64,000 bases of DNA, taken from Shewanella zhangzhouensis (GTDB taxonomy: Bacteria > Pseudomonadota > Gammaproteobacteria > Enterobacterales > Shewanellaceae). Made by a program: the position numbers and the translations under genes. The notes beneath the pieces are model-generated. The model was not told the DNA's origin, ran no database searches, and worked only from the letters and a program-made list of their open reading frames with translations. The DNA lies in the NCBI RefSeq assembly GCF_019457615.1, contig NZ_CP080414.1, positions 556,501-620,500 on the forward strand. The letters are read 5' to 3'. Positions 36,490 through 45,124 of this stretch are shown here, in pieces. How positions within the stretch are numbered: position 1 is the stretch's first letter; the number at the start of each line of letters is the position of its first letter.

Positions 36490-36524
36490 TCTGAATTTCG
36501 TGTGGCCTGACTGGTTTGCGAACA

Positions 36525-36552
36525 ATATAGAGAGCCGATACCGGCTCTATAT
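36525..36552. terminator. Bidirectional hairpin between SIMPL gene and GNAT gene
   Basis: AGAGCCG (36531-36537) pairs with CGGCTCT (36542-36548), extended by ATAT pairs past a 2-nt bulge and followed by CTTTTTA. It lies between convergent genes. Confidence 0.75.
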
Positions 36553-36569
36553 CTTTTTAAAGCAGAGGA

Positions 36570-37067
36570 TTAGTTGCTGAGCTTCAGCTGATAAAAGGCC
36601 AGATCCAGCCAGCGATCAAACTTATAGCCCACTTCTTTTAAGGTGCCGGCATGTTCAAAGCCAAGCTTCTGGTGCAGGGCTATGCTGGCATTGTTGCTGG
36701 CATCTATGCCGCCCACCATCATATGCAATCCAGCATCCTTCGCCGCTTGAATAAGCGCCTGCATCAGCTGTAGTGCGACCCCTTTGCCACGGTGATCCGG
36801 ATGAACATAAACAGAGTGCTCCACCGAATAGAGGTTTGCCGGAAAGCCCCGGAATGGGCCATAGCTGGCAAATCCCATCAAGTCACCCTTTTCATCAAAG
36901 GCACCCAGCACAGGGTACGCCCCCTCCTTTTGTGCAAACCAGGCTGCAATTCTTGCCATGTCCCTTGGCTCATATTCGTAGAGCGCTGTGGTGTTGGCGA
37001 TGGCGTGGTTAAAGATGTGCTGAATGATGGCGCCGTGTTGTTCGAATTGGCAGGAAGCTATGTGCAT
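36570..37067 (-). CDS. GNAT acetyltransferase, phosphinothricin acetyltransferase-like
   Basis: 165-residue GNAT protein. Motif A (VEHSVYVHPDHRGKGVALQLMQALI, about residues 80-105) has the acetyl-CoA-binding R-G-x-G pattern, and motif B (GIDASNNASIALHQKLGFEHAGTLKEVGYKFDRWLDL) is characteristic of the Pat/YwnH/MddA branch, which acetylates phosphinothricin- or methionine-sulfoximine-like amines. The substrate is inferred only from family resemblance. Confidence 0.85.
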   Translation of the reverse strand: MHIASCQFEQHGAIIQHIFNHAIANTTALYEYEPRDMARIAAWFAQKEGAYPVLGAFDEKGDLMGFASYGPFRGFPANLYSVEHSVYVHPDHRGKGVALQLMQALIQAAKDAGLHMMVGGIDASNNASIALHQKLGFEHAGTLKEVGYKFDRWLDLAFYQLKLSN

Positions 37068-37103
37068 AGTGGTAAGGAGTCAGTAAGAAGATGACCAGTA
37101 TGC

Positions 37104-37122
37104 CAAGGGTGCAGCGCCCTTG
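37104..37122. other. Small hairpin in the GNAT/M43 intergenic region
   Basis: CAAGGG/CCCTTG with a short loop lies inside the 280-nt gap between the divergent GNAT and M43 genes. There is no T-run, so it is not a terminator. The rest of the gap shows no clear gene; the divergent promoters must lie here. Confidence 0.3.
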
Positions 37123-37346
37123 CCAGCGTCTCGCCGGGTTGCCGCTGTGCAGATGAAAGCCCGGATATTGGGAGCACTGGTCTTATCATTTCAATTAACA
37201 ATGCTGGATCATTTGATTAACGCGGGGTGATTCGCTAGCTTTAGGGTTACATCATGTAGTTTGTGCCGTTTCAGGCTGCGTCGTTGGTGTCTGTGTCGCA
37301 CGGTACGCCGTGATTTGACTAACAAGATAAAGACAAGGAGCCCATT

Positions 37347-38276
37347 GTGAGCTTTATTGCAAAGACCTCTACCCTGATAATGGCACTGGGTTTGGCTACA
37401 GTGCCTGCGATTGGCAATGCCAAAAACGACAATGCCTTCGACAATGCCAACCCCAATGCATCCTTCCTGCGCTGTGGTACCAAGCAGCCCAGCATCCAGG
37501 AAGCCGAATTACGTGAGAAACATTTTCAAACTCTGAAGGCCGCCAAAGGTAAGCCAGGTGGTGGCGGAGGCGGTGGTGGCGGCAGCACTTACCAGCCTCG
37601 TCCCAATGGCAGCGTGGTGGTTGATGTGTATATGCACGTAATCACTGATAACGGCGGCAATGGTGATTTGTCTGCAGGTGCAATAAATTCCCAAATCAAT
37701 GTGCTGAACGATGCTTATGCCAATACGCCCTTTACCTTTAAAGTGGCAGGTATCACCCGTACCGCCAACAACAGCTGGTACACGGCTACCCATGGTTCAA
37801 CCGCTGAGAAGGAAATGAAGGCGGCACTGCGCCAGGGCGATGCCTCAGACCTCAACTTCTACACCAACAACATGGGCGGCGGCCTCCTGGGCTGGGCAAC
37901 CTTCCCAAGCAGCTATGCATCCGATCCGGTAAATGACGGTGTGGTTGTGCTCTACTCCAGCCTGCCCGGCGGCAGTGCCGCGCCCTATAATGAAGGCGAC
38001 ACAGGTACCCATGAAGTGGGCCACTGGCTGGGGTTGTATCACACCTTCCAGGGTGGCTGCAGCGGCAATGGTGACTATGTTGCCGATACTCCGGCAGAGC
38101 GCAGCCCTGCTTATGGTTGTCCTGTGAACCGTGATTCCTGCGCCGGTAGCCGTTATCCCGGCCTGGACCCCATCACCAACTTCATGGATTACACCGACGA
38201 CTCCTGCATGTATGAGTTTTCGGAAGGTCAGGCCAACCGCGCCGATGAACTGAGCTTTACCTACCGTAATCTCTAA
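37347..38276 (+). CDS. Secreted M43-family (pappalysin/cytophagalysin) zinc metalloprotease
   Basis: 309-residue metzincin. It has a signal peptide (about residues 1-25, ending GNAK), a short propeptide with one Cys (SFLRCGTKQPS, possible cysteine switch), a nine-glycine linker near residues 71-79, then the catalytic domain. The zinc motif HEVGHWLGLYH is at about residues 222-232, and a Met-turn candidate NFMDYTDD comes after four cysteines likely forming disulfides. It starts at GTG with AAGGAG upstream. The M43 assignment follows from the extended HExxHxxGxxH plus the C-terminal CPVNRDSC and PITNFMDY pattern. Confidence 0.9.
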   Translation: MSFIAKTSTLIMALGLATVPAIGNAKNDNAFDNANPNASFLRCGTKQPSIQEAELREKHFQTLKAAKGKPGGGGGGGGGSTYQPRPNGSVVVDVYMHVITDNGGNGDLSAGAINSQINVLNDAYANTPFTFKVAGITRTANNSWYTATHGSTAEKEMKAALRQGDASDLNFYTNNMGGGLLGWATFPSSYASDPVNDGVVVLYSSLPGGSAAPYNEGDTGTHEVGHWLGLYHTFQGGCSGNGDYVADTPAERSPAYGCPVNRDSCAGSRYPGLDPITNFMDYTDDSCMYEFSEGQANRADELSFTYRNL

Positions 38277-38290
38277 TCATTGGACTGTTC

Positions 38291-38314
38291 AAAAGGCACC
38301 CTCGGGTGCCTTTT
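38291..38314. terminator. Bidirectional terminator between M43 protease and uspA-like gene
   Basis: AAAAGGCACC pairs with GGTGCCTTTT around a CTCG tetraloop, followed by more T. It lies between the ends of two convergent genes. Confidence 0.9.
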
Positions 38315-38331
38315 TTGTTGGAGAAGTTGCC

Positions 38332-38790
38332 CTACCTGACCACCAATACGGGACAGTGGGCTTTGTTCACTACCTGCGCTGCCACATTGGGATGTAGCCA
38401 GTGGGTGAAAGGGGCATGATGATGGCAGCCGATGACGACCATGGCAACATCATCCCGTGCCGCCTCGGCAAGGATCTGGCTGGTGGCATTGCCCTTGTCT
38501 ATTTGTATTTCCACTTCCTGATCCGGTGGCAGGCCGGCCAGCAAGGCGTTGATCCTTTCTTTGGCATAGGCTGCCGAATGGGCCTGCTGCTCTGTGGCGT
38601 TGGCTACCACTATGCCGAAGTTGTCTTCGTGGTGTGGCTCTGTGGTGATGTCATCGCCATAAGGACGACTTATCACGTGCAGCAGGCGCAGTTTTTGATG
38701 GCTCTTTTGGGCGAGATCAAGAGCCTGTTGCAGAGCGTGGGTTGAGCTTTCAGAGAAGTCTGTCGGGTAGAGAATATATTGCTTGTCCAT
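38332..38790 (-). CDS. Universal stress protein, UspA family
   Basis: 152-residue single-domain Usp. The start at 38790 (MDKQYILYPTDFSESS) has GGAGGGA upstream and is preferred to the longer frame. The alpha/beta fold is visible, with an N-terminal YPTDFS strand and a C-terminal ATP-binding-type stretch (VVIGCHHHAPFTHWLHPNVAAQVVNKAHCPVLVV). The usual nucleotide loop G-x2-G-x9-G-S/T is altered to GCHHHAPFTHWLHPNVA, so ATP binding is doubtful. Confidence 0.88.
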   Translation of the reverse strand: MDKQYILYPTDFSESSTHALQQALDLAQKSHQKLRLLHVISRPYGDDITTEPHHEDNFGIVVANATEQQAHSAAYAKERINALLAGLPPDQEVEIQIDKGNATSQILAEAARDDVAMVVIGCHHHAPFTHWLHPNVAAQVVNKAHCPVLVVR

Positions 38791-39104
38791 ACTTCCCTCC
38801 TTTGGCTGTATGTAGGGGAAGGGCACTTTAAATTATAGTGTTTTTTCTGTCGGCCAAAGGTTTGACACAGGGAGTTGTACTGGGCACAACAGTATTTTAA
38901 GGTAACAAAATATGCAATTGGCCGGGGCTTCCCGAAAGGGCTTCAGCTCGACGTGTTAACGCGCTCGATGCCCCAGGCCAGCAAGGCGAAGTTCGCTTTG
39001 GCTATTAAAATCTGCAATCGTCCGTATAAAGCGCACAACCGAAAAGGCACCCATGGGGTGCCTTTTGTCGGTATATCGCAAACAAGTGTTTGTCGACATG
39101 GGTT
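38791..39104. other. Intergenic region with an M48-gene terminator
   Basis: Holds the uspA-like promoter at its left side (a Shine-Dalgarno and an AT-rich stretch near 38830-38850) and a symmetric hairpin at 39042-39066. Several short self-complementary stretches occur (for example TTCCCGAAAGGG near 38930). I see no convincing gene. The 77-codon open frame across it lacks a ribosome site and runs through the terminator. Confidence 0.4.
39042..39066. terminator. Symmetric terminator downstream of the M48 peptidase gene
   Basis: AAAAGGCACCC pairs with GGGTGCCTTTT around a three-base loop. It is placed 38 nt past the M48 stop on the minus strand. Because it is symmetric it could also end any plus-strand transcript from 38.8 kb. 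Confidence 0.8.
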
Positions 39105-40952
39105 TTAAATAATCTGAGTGCCTTTGGTTTGCACTTTTTTAAACAGCGCAGAGTCCATATCCCTGGTCACGATAAAACTGGTCCAATCGGCGGGGAGTTG
39201 CCCAAAGCATTCCTCCAGCACCTTGTCTTTGCCGGTCCAGCCGCCCACCTTGATGGCAAGCACCACCACAGGGCTGTCACGGAAGTACTGCACCGATTTT
39301 TGGCAAAGCCACACATCCTCCACCCTGTCTATCGCAATCAGCCGCGCGGCGAGTGCATCTATGGCCTCTTTAGGCAGGGTGGGCGCCATCAAGGGGTCTT
39401 TGGCGCCTACCGTGATGCGCTCCTGCCTGGCGCGTTCGGCTATCTCACCGTGGGCAACCAGTTTATCGAGCCACTCGTTGGCCTGATTGCCGTCTCCCAG
39501 ATGCAGGTAGTAGCCATAGGCACCCATGCAGGCGTCGTTAACCAGCTCATCCTTGGCAAGGCAGGCCCGGAATAGTGGCAGACAACGCGGATTACCTGCT
39601 TTGGCATAGAGTTGTGCCAAACGCAGACCTGTGTCGAGATCATGGGGTTTGGATGCCATAATGCCGTCGTAGAGCGCCACGACCCGCTCCGGGTCTCGCT
39701 GGAACTTATCCAGCAGGAACGCCAGTTCTTCCTTTTGGTCCAGCGATAGCTGATTGGGATCTATCTGCTCAAGCTCCTTGAGTCTGGCCAATTGTTCCTG
39801 CGCCAGCTGGTACTGGAACTGCCACTCCTGGCCGTTATACATCAGCCAATTATCATTGAATTCTTTAATGATTTTATGGGCCGATTTGCCAAGCAACTGC
39901 CAGGCATTGTTTTCCCTGAGTTTTAATTCGTCGGCATCGAATGTGCCCAGTGCTTCTACCCTGTCTTTGGTGCAGGGATGGGTATTGTGGGGGGAGGTGC
40001 GTTCGGCCATAACCTTCGCAAGACGCAGTGGCAGATCGCCAAATTCACCGGCATCCATAAACTGCTTAAAGGCAGTGTAGGGCAAGGTATCGGGGGCGGC
40101 TTGCTCATAGGCCCGGCGGTAATATTGCGGCCAGAAATCTTCATCTGTGATTTCGGCAAGCAGTGAGGTTTTGACCAATGCCGACTGAAAAGTGGCTGCG
40201 GAGGTCTGCGTGGCGGCAGACAAATCGGCTTCGTACTCGTTGAGCCTCGCCAGTGCGAATGAATAGGCCGAAAAGCGCGGCGCATACCAGCTGAAAAACT
40301 TGCGCATGGGGTAGGTAACCAGGGAGCCTGAGCTTTCGAAGCTGTGCATCATCTGCTCCCACATGGCGCGGGCACGGTAAATCTTGCCGTTGAATTTGGC
40401 GTGGTCGCCGCTCAGGTGACCAAGCTCGTGGGCCAACACCGCTTTGAGCTCTTCTTTGGACAGCGACATAAGCAGCTCAAGCCCTATGATAAGCGTGTTC
40501 TCGGTTGGGCCGCCCACAAACCAACGGGGCGTTTGCGCCATGGCGGCATTAAATTCCGGCGTGATAATGATGTTGTGCACTCTGGGGGTATTGAGGCTTT
40601 TGGTCAGCTCATTCACCTGGCCAAACAGCAGTGGGGCTTCGGAGCGTCTGAGTCTATACCCTTCGGGTTTACCTGCCCCGAGAAAGAGTACTCTTCCCAG
40701 CATCCAGCCGATGATCAGCAGCGGAATAATCAGCTTTTTCTTGAGTAATAGCACCAGGAATACTGAGCTGGTGAACGCCAGTCCCACCGTACCTGCCACC
40801 AGGCCGACAAAGAGCAGCAGCAATAACAGGATGACGCCGTAGGCCATCCACACATAGAGGTTGAGTTTACGTTTGTAGCTTTGCTGGTCGCTGCTGAGGT
40901 CCTGTTGGGCCTTTAGCATCAGCTCGTCGAGTGTTCCCTGATTGAATTCCAT
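39105..40952 (-). CDS. Membrane-bound M48-family zinc metallopeptidase with C-terminal helical repeat region
   Basis: 615 residues, starting MEFNQGTLDELM at 40952 with AAGGC upstream (the longer TTG frame is rejected). Two hydrophobic segments lie at about residues 33-58 and 60-92. The zinc motif HELGH is at residues 175-179, and RLNEYEADLSAAT near 245 supplies the third ligand Glu. The rest (about 360-615) is helical with tetratricopeptide-like stretches. It resembles HtpX/BepA-like M48 enzymes with an added helical domain, so membrane or envelope protein quality control is plausible but inferred. Confidence 0.88.
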   Translation of the reverse strand: MEFNQGTLDELMLKAQQDLSSDQQSYKRKLNLYVWMAYGVILLLLLLFVGLVAGTVGLAFTSSVFLVLLLKKKLIIPLLIIGWMLGRVLFLGAGKPEGYRLRRSEAPLLFGQVNELTKSLNTPRVHNIIITPEFNAAMAQTPRWFVGGPTENTLIIGLELLMSLSKEELKAVLAHELGHLSGDHAKFNGKIYRARAMWEQMMHSFESSGSLVTYPMRKFFSWYAPRFSAYSFALARLNEYEADLSAATQTSAATFQSALVKTSLLAEITDEDFWPQYYRRAYEQAAPDTLPYTAFKQFMDAGEFGDLPLRLAKVMAERTSPHNTHPCTKDRVEALGTFDADELKLRENNAWQLLGKSAHKIIKEFNDNWLMYNGQEWQFQYQLAQEQLARLKELEQIDPNQLSLDQKEELAFLLDKFQRDPERVVALYDGIMASKPHDLDTGLRLAQLYAKAGNPRCLPLFRACLAKDELVNDACMGAYGYYLHLGDGNQANEWLDKLVAHGEIAERARQERITVGAKDPLMAPTLPKEAIDALAARLIAIDRVEDVWLCQKSVQYFRDSPVVVLAIKVGGWTGKDKVLEECFGQLPADWTSFIVTRDMDSALFKKVQTKGTQII

Positions 40953-41117
40953 GGCTATGCCTTCATCTTGATCTTCCCTAAGCAACTATGATGATAAGTG
41001 GCTGCTTTGGCAATACTTTTGTGTGAAAGGCTTGGCAGGGTTCCCGCTTGTGCCGGAGAGAATGGTTCGGCCGTCGTCTCTGTGGTTTGGGCAAGCTGAA
41101 GGTTGTCAGCTAAATAA

Positions 41118-41141
41118 AAACCCCGGCATTGGCCGGGGTTT
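41118..41141 (-). terminator. Terminator of purC
   Basis: On the minus strand, AAACCCCGG pairs with CCGGGGTTT and is followed by a further TTATTT. It lies 42 nt past the purC stop. An A-run and a T-run on either side make it partly symmetric. Confidence 0.85.
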
Positions 41142-41182
41142 CTTGTGCGGAATTAAGTGCGCCGTTTCGGGGCGCGTACGCC

Positions 41183-42286
41183 TTAATCCACCAAAGCGTA
41201 CTGCTCTTTGAGGATGGCGATGATTTCTGCCTTGGGATTGTCGGACAGTTCAATCTTGCGGCCAGTTACCTTCTCGGCGATGCCGGTGTAAGTACGGGAT
41301 ACATTCATCATGGCATCCAGCGGCAGGGCATTGTCGCGGGCCAGGGCTTCACGTTCCGGCATCCGGTCTTTGTTGAGCAGGATGTCCGGATCAGGGAAGT
41401 GGTTCAGCAAGAACTGACGGAAACCTTCTTTTGAATTTTCGACAATCTTGCCGTCGCGGTAGGCGGCGCCTTCCCAAATACGTGAAGAATCCGGGGTGCC
41501 TACTTCGTCCATGTAAATCAGCTTGGAATTGCCGTTGCGGTCGGTGACATAGCCAAATTCAAACTTGGTATCCACGAACACCTGATCCAGCTTTGCCAGC
41601 GCCTCGGAGATAACGCCAAAGCCTTCTTTGAGCAGCTTTTCGTACAGGTCGATATCTTCTTTCTTTTCAAAACCAAAGGCTTCGAAGTTGGCTTCGATAT
41701 CGGCGCGGCTGATGTTCACGTCATCCTGTTCTGGCACGCCGGGAATACCGGTGAGAATGCCCTTGGTGGACGGGGTGATCAAAAGCTCAGGCAACTTCTG
41801 ATCTTTTTCCAGTCCTTCTGGCAATGTGATGCCACAGAACACACGCTCGCCCTTTTGGTAAGCGCGCCACATAGAGCCTGTGATGTATTGGCGAATGATG
41901 GCTTCAACCTTGATGGGGCGGGCTTTTTGCACGATCCAAACAAAAGGATGTGGAATGTCCAGAATATGGCTGTCGGCCAGACCGTTCTCTTTGAACAGCC
42001 CAAACCAGTGGTTGGAGATGGCATTGAGGGCCGCGCCCTTACCGGGAATACCACGCAAATCGCCTTCACCGTGGAAGATGCAATCGAAGGCGGAGATACG
42101 GTCAGAGATCACCATGATGGCCAGCGGCGTGTCGGCAGGGACATCGTAGCCGCGTTCGCGGATAAGGCGGGCGCTGTCGGCCTCGGTCAGCCAGTAAACG
42201 CTGCGTACCTTGCCGCTGTGCACAGGTTTGTCGGTACGGATGGGCAGGTCGTTGTTCACGGCCAGTACGGAATCAGCAAGACTCAT
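41183..42286 (-). CDS. purC: SAICAR synthetase PurC
   Basis: 367-residue phosphoribosylaminoimidazole-succinocarboxamide synthase, step 8 of de novo purine synthesis (CAIR + Asp + ATP to SAICAR). Signature blocks are SGKVRSVYWL (N-terminal nucleotide loop), VISDRISAFDC and DEVGTPDSSRIW near residue 255. It is the long form (compare 237 residues in E. coli), as found in Vibrio and Shewanella. It is monocistronic between terminators. No convincing PurR box was found upstream. Confidence 0.96.
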   Translation of the reverse strand: MSLADSVLAVNNDLPIRTDKPVHSGKVRSVYWLTEADSARLIRERGYDVPADTPLAIMVISDRISAFDCIFHGEGDLRGIPGKGAALNAISNHWFGLFKENGLADSHILDIPHPFVWIVQKARPIKVEAIIRQYITGSMWRAYQKGERVFCGITLPEGLEKDQKLPELLITPSTKGILTGIPGVPEQDDVNISRADIEANFEAFGFEKKEDIDLYEKLLKEGFGVISEALAKLDQVFVDTKFEFGYVTDRNGNSKLIYMDEVGTPDSSRIWEGAAYRDGKIVENSKEGFRQFLLNHFPDPDILLNKDRMPEREALARDNALPLDAMMNVSRTYTGIAEKVTGRKIELSDNPKAEIIAILKEQYALVD

Positions 42287-42557
42287 GACGAGTATTCCTC
42301 TGAATGTGTGGGGTCAGTGTTAAGTCGGGCAGGCTTATTATGGTGTGTGCCTGTTTCCCGGAATATCGGGGATTGCAGCGAATGATACGAGAGCGCATTC
42401 AGAAAAGTGCGTTTGGTATCCAGACTGTGATTGGGATGGCTCACTGACTATCTGCCCACTGCAAAAGATGGGGTATTTTACAACGATTGGGAAAATTTGC
42501 CATGGCGACGGTAGTCCGTACAGCTAAAAGACTGTTCGCTGCATTAGATACCAAAAG

Positions 42558-42576
42558 GCCCGCCGTAGCGGCGGGC
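42558..42576 (-). terminator. Terminator of putP
   Basis: GCCCGCCG/CGGCGGGC with loop TAG. On the minus strand it is followed by CTTTTGG. It lies 10 nt downstream of the putP stop. Confidence 0.8.
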
Positions 42577-42585
42577 ACTCGAGGG

Positions 42586-44082
42586 TCAGGTGGCTTGTTT
42601 GAGCTTTTCCCGGGTGACCTCAAAGGCTTTTTGGGTCGTCTTGCAGGGCGCACGCCCCAGATAGCTCACCAGCACTATGGTGGTGGCGCTGACAATAAAT
42701 CCGGGCACGATTTCATATATCAGGCTGGACAGCGGTTGACTGTTTTCAAGCAGTGGCAGCTGACTCCAGACAATGACAGTGCCCGCACCACTGATGATGC
42801 CAGCGACTGCACCGCTGTGGGTCATTCTGCGCCAGAACAGGCTCAAGAGTACAAGGGGGCCGAAAGCGGCACCAAAGCCTGCCCAGGCATTGCCGACCAG
42901 AGACAGTATGCTGGCGTTATTGTCCAGCGCCAGCAAGGTTGCCACCGCCGCCACCGCGAGCACGCCGATGCGACCTGCGGTCACAGTGGCTTTCTGATCC
43001 ATTTCTTTATGAAACAGGGCGCGATAAACATCCTCAGACAGTGAACTGGATGACACCAGGAGCTGCGAGGAAATGGTGCTCATAATCGCTGCCAGAATCG
43101 CCGCCAACAGGAAGCCACTGATAAGCGGATGAAACAGGATCTCAGAAAATAGAATGAAGATAGTCTCACCATCATCCAAACCCGGCTTGAATTTGTTCAC
43201 GTAAGCCACGCCGATGAGTCCGGTTGCCAACGCGCCTATGATGGTGACCAACATCCAGCTCATGCCGATATTTCTGGCTGTCGCAATGTCCTTCACCGAA
43301 CGAATTGCCATAAAGCGCACAATGATATGGGGCTGACCAAAGTAACCCAGTCCCCAGGCGAGGCTGGAGATGATGGCCAATAGACTCATTTGTTCGAAGG
43401 AGTCGGTCAACGGCGTAATGCTGCGCCCGGCCTGGTCCAGCATTTCGCTGCCACTGTTGAACTCCTGCAGTGCAACCAAGGGTACCAACACCAATGCGAT
43501 GAACATGATACAACCTTGCACGAAGTCAGTCAGACTGACCGCCAGAAACCCACCGAGCAGTGTGTAGGCTACCACCACAGACACAGTGACCAGCAAACCG
43601 ACTTGGTAGTGTAAGCCAAACGCCGATTCAAAAAACTTACCGCCAGCGACCAATCCTGCGGATGTGTACAGGGTGAAAAATAGGATGATGACTGCCGCTG
43701 AAATCATGCGCACCGAGCCGTTGTCTTTATTGAAGCGCTTGCTGAAAAAGTCTGGCAGTGTGAGGGCGTCATTGGCTTCTTCGGTGAACACTCTGAGTCT
43801 GGGGGCGACCAGCAGATAATTCAGCAGGGCACCGAGCAACAATCCTGCTGCAATCCACAGGGCGTCGTAGCCCATGGTAAACATGGCGCCGGGCAGCCCC
43901 ATCAGCATCCAACCGCTCATGTCGGATGCCCCGGCGGAAAGGGCGGTAACTTGGGGGCTGACCTGACGCCCGCCAAGCATATAGCCCGCAAGATCATCGG
44001 TGGAATTACGATAGGCAAACAGCCCTATTGCCAACATGGCAATAAAGTAGAGTGCCAGCGAAATATAGCTGGAGTGTTCCAT
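42586..44082 (-). CDS. putP: Sodium/proline symporter PutP (SSS family)
   Basis: 498-residue integral membrane protein with about 13 transmembrane segments. The solute:sodium symporter signature includes the Na-binding ALSAGASDMSGWMLMGLPG (about residues 48-66) and GWGLGYFGQPHI-like LAWGLGYFGQPHIIVRF (about 238-254), both close to E. coli PutP. It imports proline with Na+. It is directly preceded by a 58-residue membrane protein gene on the same strand (7-nt gap). No putA is present in the window. Confidence 0.94.
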   Translation of the reverse strand: MEHSSYISLALYFIAMLAIGLFAYRNSTDDLAGYMLGGRQVSPQVTALSAGASDMSGWMLMGLPGAMFTMGYDALWIAAGLLLGALLNYLLVAPRLRVFTEEANDALTLPDFFSKRFNKDNGSVRMISAAVIILFFTLYTSAGLVAGGKFFESAFGLHYQVGLLVTVSVVVAYTLLGGFLAVSLTDFVQGCIMFIALVLVPLVALQEFNSGSEMLDQAGRSITPLTDSFEQMSLLAIISSLAWGLGYFGQPHIIVRFMAIRSVKDIATARNIGMSWMLVTIIGALATGLIGVAYVNKFKPGLDDGETIFILFSEILFHPLISGFLLAAILAAIMSTISSQLLVSSSSLSEDVYRALFHKEMDQKATVTAGRIGVLAVAAVATLLALDNNASILSLVGNAWAGFGAAFGPLVLLSLFWRRMTHSGAVAGIISGAGTVIVWSQLPLLENSQPLSSLIYEIVPGFIVSATTIVLVSYLGRAPCKTTQKAFEVTREKLKQAT

Positions 44083-44089
44083 TTAAAAA

Positions 44090-44266
44090 TTACCTGCTTT
44101 TCGAAGGAAGTATATTTTTGATATTGGCTGATAGCCAAGGGAATATATAGCTTGAGAGAATTAGCCAAAAGCAGACTAATTGAACTGAATAAATAAGCTT
44201 ATTTTTAATAGCGGTAGTATCCAGTAACACGTTCGTGTCTGGATCCTGTGAGTTAGAGGATGACAT
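44090..44266 (-). CDS. Small single-span membrane protein upstream of putP
   Basis: 58 residues: an acidic/polar N-terminus (MSSSNSQDPDTN), then a basic patch KNK and one transmembrane segment LIYSVQLVCFWLILSSYIFPW (about residues 24-44, split here as two runs LIYSVQLVCFW and LILSSYIFPW), then a basic tail ending SKSR. It has a good ribosome site (AAGGAAA about 6 nt upstream). The stop lies 7 nt before putP, so it is co-transcribed. Size and position recall small subunits of solute:sodium symporters (YhdT/DUF997, DUF4212), but I see no clear sequence match. It is AT-rich relative to putP. Confidence 0.7.
   Translation of the reverse strand: MSSSNSQDPDTNVLLDTTAIKNKLIYSVQLVCFWLILSSYIFPWLSANIKNILPSKSR
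44219..44244. other. Imperfect hairpin inside the small putP-linked gene
   Basis: ATCCAG/CTGGAT and ACACG/CGTGT nest around a TT centre with a 2-nt bulge, giving 11 bp of stem in the first third of the small ORF. It could slow translation or act in mRNA stability. The hairpin has no T-run. Confidence 0.35.
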
Positions 44267-44676
44267 GATGATTTCCTTTTTAACTGCTTGATTGTAATCG
44301 CGGAAAAAATCATTTGAAAGCCAACTAAGTCAACATTTTCGTGTTGTATTTTTTAGCATTCGAATGAATTTGACCGGGCTATTATGTAAATTATCGGCTG
44401 AATTTTCAAGGCCGGTTGAAGATGTGTTCTATTTCTTGGTTGATTTTGTCGTCAGCCGATTCTTAATATTTTCCCGTAGGGCAGTGACTTACGGTAGAAT
44501 AATTTTTCTGAAATTATTTAGTCAGACTTTAATAATTTCTGCGGTTATTTAGCAGTCTGGGGAGAATATTTTACCTGCAAACAAGTTTGTCCTGATTGGT
44601 TGATACTGAGGAAGGTGCGAATAAGTGAGGTGCAAGTAAGCGGGGCATGCACGCGATGGGGCACGGCCTGACATAG

Positions 44677-44703
44677 AAAGTGTAACTTCACAAAAGTGTA
44701 ACT
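44677..44703 (+). promoter_or_regulatory. Direct repeat AAAGTGTAACT upstream of arsR
   Basis: The 11-bp sequence AAAGTGTAACT occurs at 44677-44687 and 44693-44703, a 16-nt period. It sits about 60-80 nt upstream of the arsR start, overlapping the likely promoter. It may bind an additional regulator. Confidence 0.45.
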
Positions 44704-44720
44704 ATACACATATGGAATTT

Positions 44721-44744
44721 CATATATTATGGCAGCCATATATG
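44721..44744. promoter_or_regulatory. Likely ArsR operator
   Basis: Imperfect palindrome with outer CATATA/TATATG halves and central ATGGC-A-GCCAT. It lies 15 nt upstream of the arsR ATG, a typical location for autoregulatory ArsR/SmtB operators. Confidence 0.6.
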
Positions 44745-44759
44745 ATTGAGGAGGCGGCG

Positions 44760-45095
44760 ATGGATGTAGTGAGTTTTTTCAAAGCGCTGGCCGATGATAC
44801 CCGGCTCAGAATCCTGATGCTGATTGTGGGGGAAACTGAGCTGTGCGTGTGTGAGCTGACGGAGGCGCTTAATCTGAGTCAGCCCAAAATTTCACGCCAT
44901 TTACGTCTTTTAAAAGACGCAGGCTTGCTGACAGACAGGCGTCAGGGCCAGTGGGTGTACTACCGCCAGGCCGATGACCTGCCACTGTGGTGTGCCGGGC
45001 AACTGGCACATTTGGCGCAGAAAGGACCAGACTGGCTGGTGGATGAAAAACAACGTTTGGCGACCATGGGTTGCAGACCCGGACGCTGCTGTTAA
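44760..45095 (+). CDS. arsR: Arsenic-responsive repressor ArsR
   Basis: 111-residue ArsR/SmtB winged-helix repressor. The start is ATG 44760 with GAGGAGG upstream; the longer frame from 44712 is rejected. The helix-turn-helix region is LNLSQPKISRHLRLLKDAGLL (about residues 38-58). The alpha-3 arsenic site has Cys29 and Cys31 in ELCVCEL, as in E. coli-type ArsR. Additional cysteines occur at about residue 78 and at the C-terminus (GCRPGRCC). It heads the arsR-GAPDH-arsJ operon and is probably derepressed by arsenite. Confidence 0.95.
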   Translation: MDVVSFFKALADDTRLRILMLIVGETELCVCELTEALNLSQPKISRHLRLLKDAGLLTDRRQGQWVYYRQADDLPLWCAGQLAHLAQKGPDWLVDEKQRLATMGCRPGRCC

Positions 45096-45124
45096 TAGCG
45101 TGTCTGACTGGGAGAAGAGACAAA

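Larger units (their letters stand above)
44267..44759. other. AT-rich divergent intergenic region between putP unit and arsR
   Basis: About 490 nt, AT-rich from 44270 to 44570. It must contain the promoter of the small ORF/putP unit (left) and the arsR operon promoter (right). The right third holds a direct repeat (44677 and 44693) and the arsR operator palindrome (44721). A 62-codon plus-strand frame at 44364 lacks a ribosome site and is not accepted. Confidence 0.4.

Noticed and set aside
38875..39108. 77-codon frame downstream of uspA
   Set aside because: No ribosome site; it runs through the symmetric terminator at 39042.
42287..42585. PurR operator upstream of purC
   Set aside because: A CAAACGCA-like half-site exists on the minus strand, but no second half-site or proper spacing.
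44364..44552. 62-codon plus-strand frame in the putP/arsR gap
   Set aside because: AT-rich, no ribosome site, no conserved motif, and it would lie in the promoter region of two operons.
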